From Chloroflexota bacterium (GTDB taxonomy: Bacteria > Chloroflexota > Dehalococcoidia > Lucifugimonadales > Lucifugimonadaceae): 57,706 nt of DNA. Positions within the stretch are counted from its first letter, which is position 1. Every line of letters begins with the position of its first letter. The DNA lies in the NCBI GenBank assembly GCA_009838175.1, contig VXSB01000024.1, positions 1 to 57,706 of the forward strand, read 5' to 3'. This document shows positions 25,234-34,491 of this stretch, in pieces. Position numbers and translations under genes: made by a program. The notes below the pieces were generated by a model. The model ran no database searches, had not been told where the DNA came from, and worked only from the letters and a program-made list of their open reading frames with translations.

Positions 25234-26384
25234 AACGGCGTCCGATTCGCGGAAGCAGAATTATCTGGCTGGTCGCGCATGTCGTCTAGATCGGCAGGCG
25301 ATACCGTCCCCAACAGATAATCGTTCTCGAAAACCAGCAATAGGTCGATACCCCGTCTCGCCAGCAACTCGCGCGCTGACGAAACATCCGCATTCGGATC
25401 GATCACGAACGTCGATACTGGACGCGCGACATCCACCACCGTCAAACCAACGCCCTGATTCGCGCTCAGATCCAGCGATTGAACGTCTCGCATCGACACG
25501 ACTCCAGTCACACGTCCTCCATCAACTATTGGTATGTCGGTATCCGGATACCTCGAAAGGACATTCCTGACAGCAGCTTCCAACGGTGTAGATGCACTCA
25601 ATGCCGTCGGCACTGAGGTCATAACTGAACGTACAGGTATTCCCGTCACTCGTTCGTCATTACGATTGCGACTCGCACGACGCGTTTCAGCAGTTGAACT
25701 TGGCAAAATGAACATCGCTATCAACATTAACCACAACCCACTCGTCAGATCTCCATTTCTGATGATCAAAACGACTCCCGCAATAATCATCGCAATCGCC
25801 AACACCTGTCCGGCTCTCCCAGCCATGCGCGCAGCAAACCGGCGATTCCTAGTCAATCCCCAAACCACGGACTGCAAAATTCTTCCTCCGTCAAGCGGTA
25901 GCCCTGGCAACATGTTGAACACCGCAAGCGCGATGTTTTGCAACCCGATGTAGAACAGAATCCCCTGCAGCAGCGCCGATGAACCAGTCGCGAATGGATC
26001 GCGATACATGAAGTAAAGAACTGACGCCACGATCCCGATCGCTAGCGACATCGCCGGACCCGCCGCCGCGATCAGAAAATCGTGCGATGCCCGCAACCTC
26101 AACTCCCGGATAAGGCTCACACCACCAAAAATCATCAGCGTGATGGAGATAACCGAGTATCCAAGACGCTTGGCTGTAAGGGAATGAGCTAATTCATGCG
26201 CTAAAACCGACAGAAACAGGCACAACGTTACAACTCCCGCGATTACCCACTCTTGCGTCTCCGTCAATCTGACCGAGATGAACGGCAATCCGCCAGAAGC
26301 GATCAACATCGTGATCAAAACGAACCCGATCAACCACGACCAGTGGACCCGGATCGGGATGTCGAACATTGTGCCGATGCGCAT
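25230..26384 (-). CDS. Site-2 protease family (M50) membrane metalloprotease with CBS pair
   Basis: 384 residues. About six membrane segments lie between residues 12 and 225. The zinc motif HELAH occurs in LSVLAHELAHSLTAKRLG, and the second active-site motif NMLPGLPLDGG supplies the Asp ligand. A pair of CBS domains (about 245-370) follows, likely sensing a nucleotide. This layout is the SpoIVFB-like group, which cleaves membrane-bound regulators. The partner is unknown. It is divergent from the hydrolase at 26571. Confidence 0.9.
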   Translation of the reverse strand: MRIGTMFDIPIRVHWSWLIGFVLITMLIASGGLPFISVRLTETQEWVIAGVVTLCLFLSVLAHELAHSLTAKRLGYSVISITLMIFGGVSLIRELRLRASHDFLIAAAGPAMSLAIGIVASVLYFMYRDPFATGSSALLQGILFYIGLQNIALAVFNMLPGLPLDGGRILQSVVWGLTRNRRFAARMAGRAGQVLAIAMIIAGVVLIIRNGDLTSGLWLMLIAMFILPSSTAETRRASRNRNDERVTGIPVRSVMTSVPTALSASTPLEAAVRNVLSRYPDTDIPIVDGGRVTGVVSMRDVQSLDLSANQGVGLTVVDVARPVSTFVIDPNADVSSARELLARRGIDLLLVFENDYLLGTVSPADLDDMRDQPDNSASANRTPF

Positions 26385-26570
26385 GGATCAATTCTTTAAC
26401 GATGTCAGCTCTGCGAGTTAACGTGCAAACCGCAACCGTTTACACGTCTAAAGATACGACTCGACGCGGGATTGATATTTGTCGGACCCACGAAATCATT
26501 CCGGATCGGTGTAGATAATTCACATTTCGGACGATTCGCGCCGTCAAAATGTAATCTAACGGATGGGAAG

Positions 26571-27533
26571 ATGGTTGATTCATTCGACACCACGATAGCT
26601 GCAGCCGAACGCGCGGGCGTCCGTTTCGACGACGCATCGCCGCCCACTTCATGTCGCATCCGTCAAAACGACGAATTCGAGCTGAATTTCATTGATTGGG
26701 GCGACAAAACCCGGTCCAAACCAACCCTGATCTTCATCCACGGATTCCTCCAACAAGCCAGAACTTGGGACTTCACATGCCTCGCCTTGCGTTCCCGCTT
26801 CAGGTGCATTTCCCTAGATCTACGTGGGCACGGAGATAGCGGACGACCTGTCGAACCAGACTACTCGACTCACTACTACCTCTCCGATCTCCGCCGATTG
26901 ATCGATCATCTCTCGCAAGATATAGGCATCGAGAGCTTCGGGCTCTGCGGTCTCTCCCTCGGCGGGCACCTCTCATACATCTACGCATCTGAACACCCAA
27001 ACACTGTCGATGCCATTGTCGTTGTCGATGTCGCCCCCGAGGCGAACCGCGAGGCGCGGAAAGGCATTAGCCGCTACATCTCTGCCTTGCCAAAAGACGG
27101 TCCTTTCGAGGCACTAATCGACAAAGTGGCCAAAATGAGCCCTATGCGTTCCCGCGAAGCAGTCCGAGGTTCGTTGTTGCGGGCAACCCGATTCAATCCT
27201 GATGGCAGCTGGGAATGGAAGAACGACCCTCGCCTGCTCGAACGCCATCGAGCTAGCTTCACGCCGGAAGAATATTGGGCAGCGCTCGAACAGGTGTCCG
27301 TGCCGTCTCTGTTCGTGCTTGGACAAAACTCAAAGCTGGTTGCTCCAGAAACGGTCCGCCGCATGGTCGAGACAGTCCAAGGAAGCTCGGCCACGTACGT
27401 CCCTAAAGCCAGCCATCGCGTGCCGGGTGATAACCCAATCGGCTTCATAAAAGCCGTCGCTCCATTCCTCGACAGATACGTGCTCAATTCCGATGTCGGG
27501 AGGCGTAACGACGTTAACCTGGCGCCGTCCTAA
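26571..27533 (+). CDS. Alpha/beta hydrolase
   Basis: About 320 residues from ATG 26571 (GGATGGGAAG upstream). FIHGFLQQARTWD is the oxyanion region, LDLRGHGDSGRP the signature strand, and LCGLSLGG the nucleophile elbow. A late His lies in PKASHRVPGDNP. Substrate unknown. Its last 41 bases overlap the MFS gene, so the two are coupled and the hydrolase may act on a compound imported by that carrier. Confidence 0.85.
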   Translation: MVDSFDTTIAAAERAGVRFDDASPPTSCRIRQNDEFELNFIDWGDKTRSKPTLIFIHGFLQQARTWDFTCLALRSRFRCISLDLRGHGDSGRPVEPDYSTHYYLSDLRRLIDHLSQDIGIESFGLCGLSLGGHLSYIYASEHPNTVDAIVVVDVAPEANREARKGISRYISALPKDGPFEALIDKVAKMSPMRSREAVRGSLLRATRFNPDGSWEWKNDPRLLERHRASFTPEEYWAALEQVSVPSLFVLGQNSKLVAPETVRRMVETVQGSSATYVPKASHRVPGDNPIGFIKAVAPFLDRYVLNSDVGRRNDVNLAPS

Positions 27534-28842
27534 GATCTTCTTTGGCTGGTGGATCGTGTTCGGGGGTGGCACGGTCCAGTTCTACACGTCTGCCGTTTTT
27601 TGGCGCGGTTTCCAAGCCTTTGTCGAACCTGTCTTGCGGACGTATACCGGATGGGGCTCCGGCGTCTTTGGTGTCGCTATGGCGATACAACGCGCTGAAA
27701 GTTCGTTCATTACTCCATTCGTCGGTGCCGCGGTGGACCGCTTCGGCCCTAGGCCTGTTCTCGCCTTCGGGGCGTTCGTAACCGGATGTGGATTCATCCT
27801 GCTGAGCCAGATGCAGGAGCTATGGCACTTCTACGCCGCCATGCTGGTACTTGGCATCGGGCTCTCCTTCGGCGAATTCATCGTCTTCGTGGCGACCATC
27901 ATGAACTGGTTCGTCCGTAATCGATCCCGCGCGCTTGCGTCATTCATGACGTTCTCGGCTACTGCCGCAATCGCGTTACCTCTCCTCGTCTGGGCGATCG
28001 ATTCATTTGGCTGGAGAACGGTATTGTTCTGGGTGGGTATCGGCTTCTGGGTCATCGCTACTCCTGCACTGCTGGTTCTAAGACGGAGACCCGAAGACTA
28101 CGGTATGAGATCGGACGGTGACTCCGAAACCGTCGCTGCCGATCCGAATCGCTCGCTCCGGCGACGGGATCAAGGGCCAGAGGTCTCAATCGGCATTCGT
28201 GATGTTTTGCGGTTGCGAGCGTTTTGGCAGATCGTGATCGCCATCAGCATCGGGGAAGTCGTGGCGATGACCAACCTTTATCACCTGCCAGCACTCATCG
28301 AATACGAACTCGACCTCTGGCTCGCATCTATAGCTGCAGGAGCAGTCGCGATCGGCGACATTCTGGGACGCATCACAATCGGCATAATCGGCGACCGTTA
28401 CCGCGCGAAAACACTCCTAGCCACCGCCTTGTCTTTCCAAGTCGTAGGCGTGGCCTCCCTTGCTCTCATCAACTCCGAATTTCTAGGTACCTCTTGGGGA
28501 CTATTTCCCGTGCCTTTCTATATCTTCTGCTCCGGCTTCGGATTTGGCGCGTCGATCCCGCTCCGACTGTTGATACTCGCCGAATACTTCGGAAGACGAA
28601 GCTATGGCACGCTCGTTGGGACTGTGAGTTCATTCAGTTCGATATGCGTAACCTGCGGTCTGCTCTTCGTGGGCTTCATGTCCGACTTTGCAGATTCCTA
28701 CCGGCCGGGCTACGCGGTGCTGACGCTTTTACTCTTGCCCACGATCCCTTTGACCCTCGCTCTCCAATCCCCCAGACGCGTCGCGGCAATGGTCCGACAA
28801 ACGGCGCGCATTAGAATGAGACGATTGGCGCTGGGGCGATGA
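27493..28842 (+). CDS. MFS transporter, monocarboxylate/oxalate-formate type (copy 1)
   Basis: 449 residues with about 12 membrane segments. The first segment follows FFGWWIVFGGG, typical of the monocarboxylate porter/OFA group, and the loop 2-3 motif reads GAAVDRFGPRPVL. A central cytoplasmic loop (PEDYGM...) separates the halves. It starts inside the end of the hydrolase gene (41-base overlap). A clear paralog follows at about 29.0-30.35 kb. It likely carries small carboxylates. Confidence 0.9.
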   Translation: MSGGVTTLTWRRPKIFFGWWIVFGGGTVQFYTSAVFWRGFQAFVEPVLRTYTGWGSGVFGVAMAIQRAESSFITPFVGAAVDRFGPRPVLAFGAFVTGCGFILLSQMQELWHFYAAMLVLGIGLSFGEFIVFVATIMNWFVRNRSRALASFMTFSATAAIALPLLVWAIDSFGWRTVLFWVGIGFWVIATPALLVLRRRPEDYGMRSDGDSETVAADPNRSLRRRDQGPEVSIGIRDVLRLRAFWQIVIAISIGEVVAMTNLYHLPALIEYELDLWLASIAAGAVAIGDILGRITIGIIGDRYRAKTLLATALSFQVVGVASLALINSEFLGTSWGLFPVPFYIFCSGFGFGASIPLRLLILAEYFGRRSYGTLVGTVSSFSSICVTCGLLFVGFMSDFADSYRPGYAVLTLLLLPTIPLTLALQSPRRVAAMVRQTARIRMRRLALGR

Positions 28843-28997
28843 AATATAGCCGTTAACTTAGTGTTACCCCCACAGTTACGAACCTATTTCCACTTCGAAT
28901 CGCAGCCAAATCCGAGATTTCTACTGCTCCCACGCGATATCCTGACTCACGCATTAGGGGCACAAACCCATGCATGACCGCGCCCCGGATTTCGTAA

Positions 28998-30353
28998 TCA
29001 AACAGATCATCGGGAGCCATCGCGTCGCTTAAAAAACGCCCATCCAGCATCTTTTACGGTTGGTGGATCGTTCTCGGCGGCGGTCTTACCCAGTTCTACG
29101 CGTCTGCTGTATTCTGGCGCGGATTCCAAGCGTTTGTAGACCCCATCCTCAACACCACCGGATGGAGCCACGGTGTATTCGCCGCCGCCGTATCCATTCA
29201 ACGGGGCGAGAGCGGGCTGATCTCACCATTCGTCGGCGTGATGCTCGACCGTTTCGGTCCGAAGCGCGTCATGATCTTCGGCATTGTCCTTACCGGATTC
29301 GGTTTCATTCTGATGAGTCAGATGCAGACGCTCTGGCACTTCTACGCGTCAGTGCTTCTGCTCGCCCTCGGAATGTCGTTCGGCACCTTCATCGTCTTCG
29401 TCGCAACCGTAGGAAACTGGTTCGTGCGGAGGCGTGCACGGGCATTCTCGACACTCATGACCTTCTCCGCCGTCGGCGCGGTCGCGCTTCCGTTGCTGGT
29501 CTGGGTCATCGACACCTATGGTTGGCGACCGGCCTTATTCTGGATCGGCGTTGGATTCTGGATTATCGGTATTCCCGTAGCGTTGATGATGCGACGCCGT
29601 CCGGAAGACTACGGGCAGCTTCCAGACGGCGATGCCGAGTTGCGAGTCACCGACGCAAACGGTGGTACCCGCCGCCCAGTGCGCGAGATCTCGATCGGCG
29701 TGCGCGAGGTGCTGCGTCTGCGAGCCTTCTGGCAGATCTCCATCGCCGTAAGCGTCGGACAACTGGTCAGTTCTACAAACCTCTTCCACCTTCCGGCACT
29801 TGTCGAGTATGAAATCAGCGCCTGGTTAGCTGCAACTGCTGCCGGTGCCGTAGCCATCGGCGACATCTTGGGCCGCGTCAGCATGGGCTTCATCGGGGAT
29901 CGCTTCGATAAAAAGATCCTCCTAACCCTCTCCTTCCTCGTCCAGATGCTAGGGGTCGGCGCACTCGCACTCATCAACCACACCTTCCTCGGTATCGATT
30001 GGGGACTCATTCCTCTGCCGATATTTGTCCTCGGCTTCGGACTCGGTTTCGGTGCATCCATCCCGCTCCGACTCGCCATCCTCGCCGACTACTTCGGACG
30101 CCGCAGCTACGGCTCGGTGGTCGGCATCGCGAGCTCAGTCAGCGCCATCTTCGGCACCATCGGACCCCTGTTCGTCGGGCTGATGTACGACTTCACAGAT
30201 TCCTACCGACCGGCTTACGCCATCATGGGTCTCATGATGCTGATCGCCATACCGCTAACTATGACTCTCGAATCCCAAACTCGAGTAGCCGCCAAGGTCC
30301 GCCAAGCAGCCCGCAGCCGCGTCCGTCGCATGGCGATGAGACGAGCGGGATAA
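28998..30353 (+). CDS. MFS transporter, monocarboxylate/oxalate-formate type (copy 2), start unresolved
   Basis: A paralog of the preceding carrier. Homology starts at the KKRPSSIFYGWW segment (from 29031), but the open frame has no ATG, GTG or TTG before GTG 29235/ATG 29238, which would remove the first two membrane segments. An in-frame ATG at 28974 is cut by TAA at 28995. Another ATG at 28970, with AGGGG upstream, opens a 20-codon frame ending GCT-TAA at 29027-29032; a +1 shift there would join it to the carrier. It may be a rare start, a frameshift, a sequence error or a pseudogene. The rest of the protein, including MLDRFGPKR and the second half, is intact. Confidence 0.75.
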   Translation, partial: SNRSSGAIASLKKRPSSIFYGWWIVLGGGLTQFYASAVFWRGFQAFVDPILNTTGWSHGVFAAAVSIQRGESGLISPFVGVMLDRFGPKRVMIFGIVLTGFGFILMSQMQTLWHFYASVLLLALGMSFGTFIVFVATVGNWFVRRRARAFSTLMTFSAVGAVALPLLVWVIDTYGWRPALFWIGVGFWIIGIPVALMMRRRPEDYGQLPDGDAELRVTDANGGTRRPVREISIGVREVLRLRAFWQISIAVSVGQLVSSTNLFHLPALVEYEISAWLAATAAGAVAIGDILGRVSMGFIGDRFDKKILLTLSFLVQMLGVGALALINHTFLGIDWGLIPLPIFVLGFGLGFGASIPLRLAILADYFGRRSYGSVVGIASSVSAIFGTIGPLFVGLMYDFTDSYRPAYAIMGLMMLIAIPLTMTLESQTRVAAKVRQAARSRVRRMAMRRAG

Positions 30354-30447
30354 GGTGCCTGCTACGGTCGCACACAAATCGCCCTGTTAAGATGATTTCT
30401 CGGATTTCAACTTAAAACCGAGACCACTTCAGGGGCAACGTAAAGAT

Positions 30448-31638
30448 ATGCCGGGCAACATAATTCTTCCGCAATGGGGCATGGGAATGAACGAAGGGGA
30501 GGTCGTCAAATGGCTCAAAGCCGTCGGCGATCCCGTCGTAAAAGGCGAACCTCTGGTTGAGATCGAATCGACCAAAGTCAGCGCGGAAGTCGAAGCTACC
30601 GCGGATGGAACACTCGGCCGGATCATCGTCGAAGAAGGAAAGACAGTGCCAGTCGGCACAATCTTGGGCTTGCTCTTGGAATCTGGCGAATCCCCAAGCG
30701 ACCTACCGGCCGAAGAGGCTCCGCGCGAGCGCGCATCACGCTCATCCGGTCCCTCACGTCGAGCCGCAACTGCTAGACGCGGGCGCGGCGGACCAGTCGT
30801 CACTCCTCGCGCCCGACGTCTTGCACGAGAACTGAACGTTGATCTAGACACCATCGAAACCGGCACAGGCCCGGGTGGCAGAGTCACTGAAGACGATGTC
30901 CGAGCCGCTGCTGAAGGAGGAGCACCGACCTCTGATGTCGGCATGGAGCCAAGCCGCACCGTCCCGCTCACCGGTATCCGAGGTGTCATCGCCAAGCGAA
31001 TGTCGGAAAGCGCGTCAGCTGCATTGGTAACCCTCAACACCACCGGCGATGTCACCGAGGCCATCGCCATCCAACGACGGTTAACCCGAGAGTGGCGACG
31101 GTCACGAGTACGACCCCAATACCAAGATCTTGCGATAGCCGCCACGGTCAAGGCGCTCAAGGATCACCCCCTAGCGAACGCCCACATTACAGATCAAGAG
31201 GTCCAGATCTTCGACACCATCAACCTCGGATTCGCTCTCGCCGTTCCCGATGGGTTACTAGTACCCGTTATCCGAGATGCTGGAAACAAAACACCGTTAG
31301 AACTCGCCTTGGTCGTTCGAGACCTAGTTCGTAAATCGAAAGCCAACGAACTCCGCGTGGCCGAACTCTCAGGTAGCACGTTCTCCCTCACCAACCTATC
31401 CGCATACGACATCGAAAACTTCACGCCACTCATCAACCCGCCCGAAGTCGGTATCCTCGGAGTGGGTCGCGTCGTCGAACAACCCACGGTCACCAAATCC
31501 GGCGACATTGAAGTCCGCTCCATCGGCTACTTCTCGCTCACATTCGACCATCGAGCCTGGGACGGCGCACCAGCGGCCGAGTTCCTGCAAGCTGTGGTAA
31601 AGAACTTGGCAGAGCCCGAATGGATGGCAGAGGGTTAG
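30448..31638 (+). CDS. 2-oxoacid dehydrogenase E2 (dihydrolipoamide acyltransferase)
   Basis: 396 residues in E2 order. A lipoyl domain (1-75) has the lipoylated Lys43 in VEIESTKVS. After an Arg/Ala-rich linker comes the E1/E3-binding domain (VVTPRARRLARELNVDL...GPGGRVTEDDV, about 108-148). The catalytic domain has the C-terminal DHRAWDG with active-site His and Asp. It is too long for a simple biotin/lipoyl carrier and has one lipoyl domain. The acyl group (acetyl, branched-chain or other) cannot be decided. E3 is at 1381-2805; E1 is not in the window. Confidence 0.92.
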   Translation: MPGNIILPQWGMGMNEGEVVKWLKAVGDPVVKGEPLVEIESTKVSAEVEATADGTLGRIIVEEGKTVPVGTILGLLLESGESPSDLPAEEAPRERASRSSGPSRRAATARRGRGGPVVTPRARRLARELNVDLDTIETGTGPGGRVTEDDVRAAAEGGAPTSDVGMEPSRTVPLTGIRGVIAKRMSESASAALVTLNTTGDVTEAIAIQRRLTREWRRSRVRPQYQDLAIAATVKALKDHPLANAHITDQEVQIFDTINLGFALAVPDGLLVPVIRDAGNKTPLELALVVRDLVRKSKANELRVAELSGSTFSLTNLSAYDIENFTPLINPPEVGILGVGRVVEQPTVTKSGDIEVRSIGYFSLTFDHRAWDGAPAAEFLQAVVKNLAEPEWMAEG

Positions 31639-31645
31639 TGGCAAC

Positions 31646-32179
31646 GTGACCAAACCCGCAACCATCCGCACCCAACGATTGCTCCTGCGGCCATTCGAAC
31701 TCAAAGACGTCAACGATGTATTCGACTATGCCTCCGATACCGAATGGTCGAGGTTTCTCCCGGTTGCCAGTCCATACACAGTCAGGGACGCGGAAGCGTT
31801 CGTGGCTCGTCAGATTCTGAAGAATTGGGATGAAAAGCCCAGGTTTGCGATTGAATTCAAAGGCGTCGCTGTTGGTAGCGTCAAACTAACAATTGAAAAA
31901 CCGCTTTCGATTGCTTCGTTGCGTTACTCGATCGCCCGTCCGTGTTGGAACCTTGGGTTGATGACCGAAGCCGTAACGGCCGTTGTGGGTTGGGGGTTCG
32001 ATGAGTTCGGGCTGCAGAAGGTCTATTCTCGGATGGATGTCGAAAATGTTGGTTCGTGGCGCGTGATGGAGAAGGTCGGTATGACGCGTGAGGGCACGCT
32101 GCGGAGTCATGGTGTCAACCGGGGAGTGCGTCACGACTATCATTACTATGGCATTTTGCGCTCCGAGTGGGAAGGGTAA
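31646..32179 (+). CDS. GNAT N-acetyltransferase (RimJ/RimL type), copy 1
   Basis: 177 residues starting at GTG 31646, 7 bases after the E2 stop. TQRLLLRPFELKDV is the classic opening of the RimJ/RimL group, and GWGFDEFGLQKVYSRMDVENVGSW-type sequence includes the acetyl-CoA-proximal strand and the Asn-x-x-S motif. It is a tandem duplicate of the next gene. The target is unknown: ribosomal protein N-terminus or a small molecule. Confidence 0.85.
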   Translation: MTKPATIRTQRLLLRPFELKDVNDVFDYASDTEWSRFLPVASPYTVRDAEAFVARQILKNWDEKPRFAIEFKGVAVGSVKLTIEKPLSIASLRYSIARPCWNLGLMTEAVTAVVGWGFDEFGLQKVYSRMDVENVGSWRVMEKVGMTREGTLRSHGVNRGVRHDYHYYGILRSEWEG

Positions 32180-32186
32180 AGGCTCA

Positions 32187-32729
32187 ATGTACGCGCTAAC
32201 GAATCTCCGTACCAAACGCCTGCTTCTTCGCCCCTTCACGTTCAAAGACGCCGCCGATGTGCTGGCTTACGCCTCCGATCCCGAATGGTCGCGTTTCCTG
32301 CCCGTTCCTAATCCTTACACGCTGTATGACGCCGAAGAATTCATCGCCAAAAGCATCCTGAGCAGCCGCGACCAAGAACACGGGCTCGCGATCGAACTAG
32401 GTGGTCGTGTCATCGGCGGGATTGGCCTGCGGCTCGAACAACCAATCGCTGTCGGATCCTTGCACTACAGCCTTGCCCACGACCATTGGAACCAAGGTTT
32501 GACTACAGAGGCCGCGCAAGCTGTGATCGATTGGGGCTTCACCGATTTCGGGCTGGAGAAAGTCTACTCTTGGGCAGACGTCGAAAACGTTGGCTCCTGG
32601 CGGGTAATGGAAAAGATCGGAATGACACGCGAAGGCACTTTCCGCAGTCACGGCGTTAATCGCGGTATGCGTCAAGACTTCCACTACTACGGCATTTTGA
32701 GGAGCGAGTGGAAAGCTCTCAACGCCTGA
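32187..32729 (+). CDS. GNAT N-acetyltransferase (RimJ/RimL type), copy 2
   Basis: 180 residues from ATG 32187, 7 bases after copy 1. It shares the LRTKRLLLRPFTFKD opening, the SDPEWSRFLPV segment and the near-identical ENVGSWRVMEKIGMTREG and HYYGILRSEW C-terminal blocks with copy 1, so it is a recent local duplication. A longer frame starting at 32088 overlaps copy 1 and is not needed. Confidence 0.85.
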   Translation: MYALTNLRTKRLLLRPFTFKDAADVLAYASDPEWSRFLPVPNPYTLYDAEEFIAKSILSSRDQEHGLAIELGGRVIGGIGLRLEQPIAVGSLHYSLAHDHWNQGLTTEAAQAVIDWGFTDFGLEKVYSWADVENVGSWRVMEKIGMTREGTFRSHGVNRGMRQDFHYYGILRSEWKALNA

Positions 32730-32779
32730 TATAGAGTCAATTTCCAAGCGACTTGCAACCAAAGACAGAGGAATCAGAA

Positions 32780-33742
32780 GTGAAAGTCGAAAACATCCGA
32801 GATTGGCTGTGCGGCCCTATGGTCGCAGTCGCAACACCTTTCAACGAGGACTACTCGCTCGATCTGGACGCGCTGCAAACCAACATCCGATACATGGTCG
32901 AAAACGGCGTGCACACAGGACAGGGTACGTTGCTTGTAGGCGGTGCCGGTGGAGAGCATCCCACGATGAATGTGGACGAGCGCAAGGCGGTAATGACCGC
33001 GGCGATGGAAGCGGCAAATGGCGAGGCGCCGGTTCTATCGAGTGTTCAACATACGGATTACCGGGTGATCATCGAGTTGGCGAACCACGCGCATGATGTG
33101 GGGCTTGGGGGAGTCCAGGTTGGGCCGACCTACTACTACGAGCCGACGGAGGGGGATGCGTATCGGTTGTTCGAGCTTGTCAATCAGGAATCTGATGCAT
33201 CGATCATGATTTACCACACTTGGTGGGAAGGGCTCACGATGAGCCTCGGTCTGCTCGACGATTTGGCTGCCATCGACACCGTCCGCGCGCTGAAATGGTC
33301 GGCGCCCAACGAATCGCTATACCGAGACGGCTTGGTGAACCTAGCAGATCGTCTGGTCTGCATCGACAACTCCGGCCAACAGATCTTCAGCCACATCATG
33401 GGCGCACGCGGCTTCATCACGCACTTGAGCGGATTCTGGCCCCAATATCCGGCCGAAATCTGGAATCTCCTCGAGGCTCGGGATTATGAAGCCGCACGGC
33501 AACGCCTCGCCGACTTCAAATGGAAGTGGACACAGTGGCGCGCCAAAGTGGCCGCGAACACCGGTGGTGAAGGACCATTCATCAAATCCGCCATGGAAGC
33601 GGTCGGCCTCAAAGCCGGTCCTCCGCGGCCACCGTCGATCAGAGCTTCGCAATACCTACTCGACGAGTTGGAGGTTTTCCTCAACGAGTGCAACGTGCCT
33701 CGCGTCAACCAACAGCACGGCGGCGCGATGGCTGCGGGATGA
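32780..33742 (+). CDS. DapA-family aldolase/dehydratase-like protein
   Basis: About 320 residues. PMVAVATPFNEDYSLDL is the family opening. The GTTGE position reads VGGAGGEHPT. The Schiff-base Lys is likely that in VRALKWSAPNE (after the IYHTWW strand, where IYN is usual). It differs clearly from the 13.4-kb homolog. GTG 32780 is preferred because GAGGA lies 8 bases upstream; a TTG at 32753 is the in-frame alternative. The substrate is probably a 2-oxo acid. Confidence 0.82.
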   Translation: MKVENIRDWLCGPMVAVATPFNEDYSLDLDALQTNIRYMVENGVHTGQGTLLVGGAGGEHPTMNVDERKAVMTAAMEAANGEAPVLSSVQHTDYRVIIELANHAHDVGLGGVQVGPTYYYEPTEGDAYRLFELVNQESDASIMIYHTWWEGLTMSLGLLDDLAAIDTVRALKWSAPNESLYRDGLVNLADRLVCIDNSGQQIFSHIMGARGFITHLSGFWPQYPAEIWNLLEARDYEAARQRLADFKWKWTQWRAKVAANTGGEGPFIKSAMEAVGLKAGPPRPPSIRASQYLLDELEVFLNECNVPRVNQQHGGAMAAG

Positions 33743-33810
33743 TTCTTTCAACCCGCCTTTTGCCGACTAACGGCAGCGAGACAACCATCGAAACCGATCG
33801 CGTTGACCGG

Positions 33811-34476
33811 CTAATTTTGAAATCGAGTCGGGGTTTTTAGACCTGTATCAAGCTTGTTCCGGACTTCTCGCTTAACGCGCGCGGCCAGTTCGTTGTCCTG
33901 GTCCGCTAAGAATTGAACAACACTAGCCGGATCATGGACTACTAACTCGCGAAGCGCCCACGACAATGCTTTGACGACCATATCATCGCGATCGTCGACC
34001 AGTGCTCGACACACCGACAGCGTTCTCTTCGCATCACCTTTTCCGCCATGAGTTCGTACGTTTAATGCCACCGTGCTCACTAGGGCTGCTCTTCGCCACC
34101 AACGGTTTTCCGATAGCGCCCAACCGTGGATCGTCTCGTCGGCAATAAGACCATCTCGCCACGCAGGGCCTGACAGTATTCGTGCGAAGGCGTCAACAGT
34201 ATCCCAGCTGTGGATTCCCGAGCTTAGACGTTCTAAGGCTGCTTCATCGAGTTGAAGGTATGCCTCGTGGTGGTTCGCAATCACTTCGTACGCAACCCAC
34301 CGTTGACCGAATTTATCTAACAATTCGCGCGCCACTCGGAACACCAAGGAAGGGTCTTCATAGGACAAGAACGCGGTCAATCGCCTCCGTAATTTCCGGA
34401 CTGAAGCGGTATTTCGCTGCTGTAATGATTCGATCTCAGCGTTGAAATCTGCCGCGATCTGCGAGGCTTGTTTCAT
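33811..34476 (-). CDS. AlkD-like DNA alkylation repair protein
   Basis: 221 residues, all helical. ISWDTVDAFA-like and NRWWRRAALVSTVAL blocks, then DDMVVKALSWALRELVVHDP and VKREVRNKLDTG, match the HEAT-like repeats of the AlkC/AlkD glycosylase family. The family excises N3- and N7-alkylated bases using the helical solenoid surface. Whether this member keeps glycosylase activity cannot be judged. It is tail-to-tail with the DapA-like gene and 15 bases downstream of the peptidase gene. Confidence 0.8.
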   Translation of the reverse strand: MKQASQIAADFNAEIESLQQRNTASVRKLRRRLTAFLSYEDPSLVFRVARELLDKFGQRWVAYEVIANHHEAYLQLDEAALERLSSGIHSWDTVDAFARILSGPAWRDGLIADETIHGWALSENRWWRRAALVSTVALNVRTHGGKGDAKRTLSVCRALVDDRDDMVVKALSWALRELVVHDPASVVQFLADQDNELAARVKREVRNKLDTGLKTPTRFQN

Positions 34477-34491
34477 TGACTCCAGTGAGCG

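Noticed and set aside
28853-29050. 65-codon minus-strand frame between the two MFS genes
   Set aside because: It overlaps the coding start of MFS copy 2 and has no SD or recognisable domain. It could be a gene remnant, but evidence is too thin.
29060-29812. 250-codon plus-strand frame rich in Arg
   Set aside because: It is an out-of-frame shadow of the MFS copy 2 gene, whose own frame shows clear membrane segments and family motifs.
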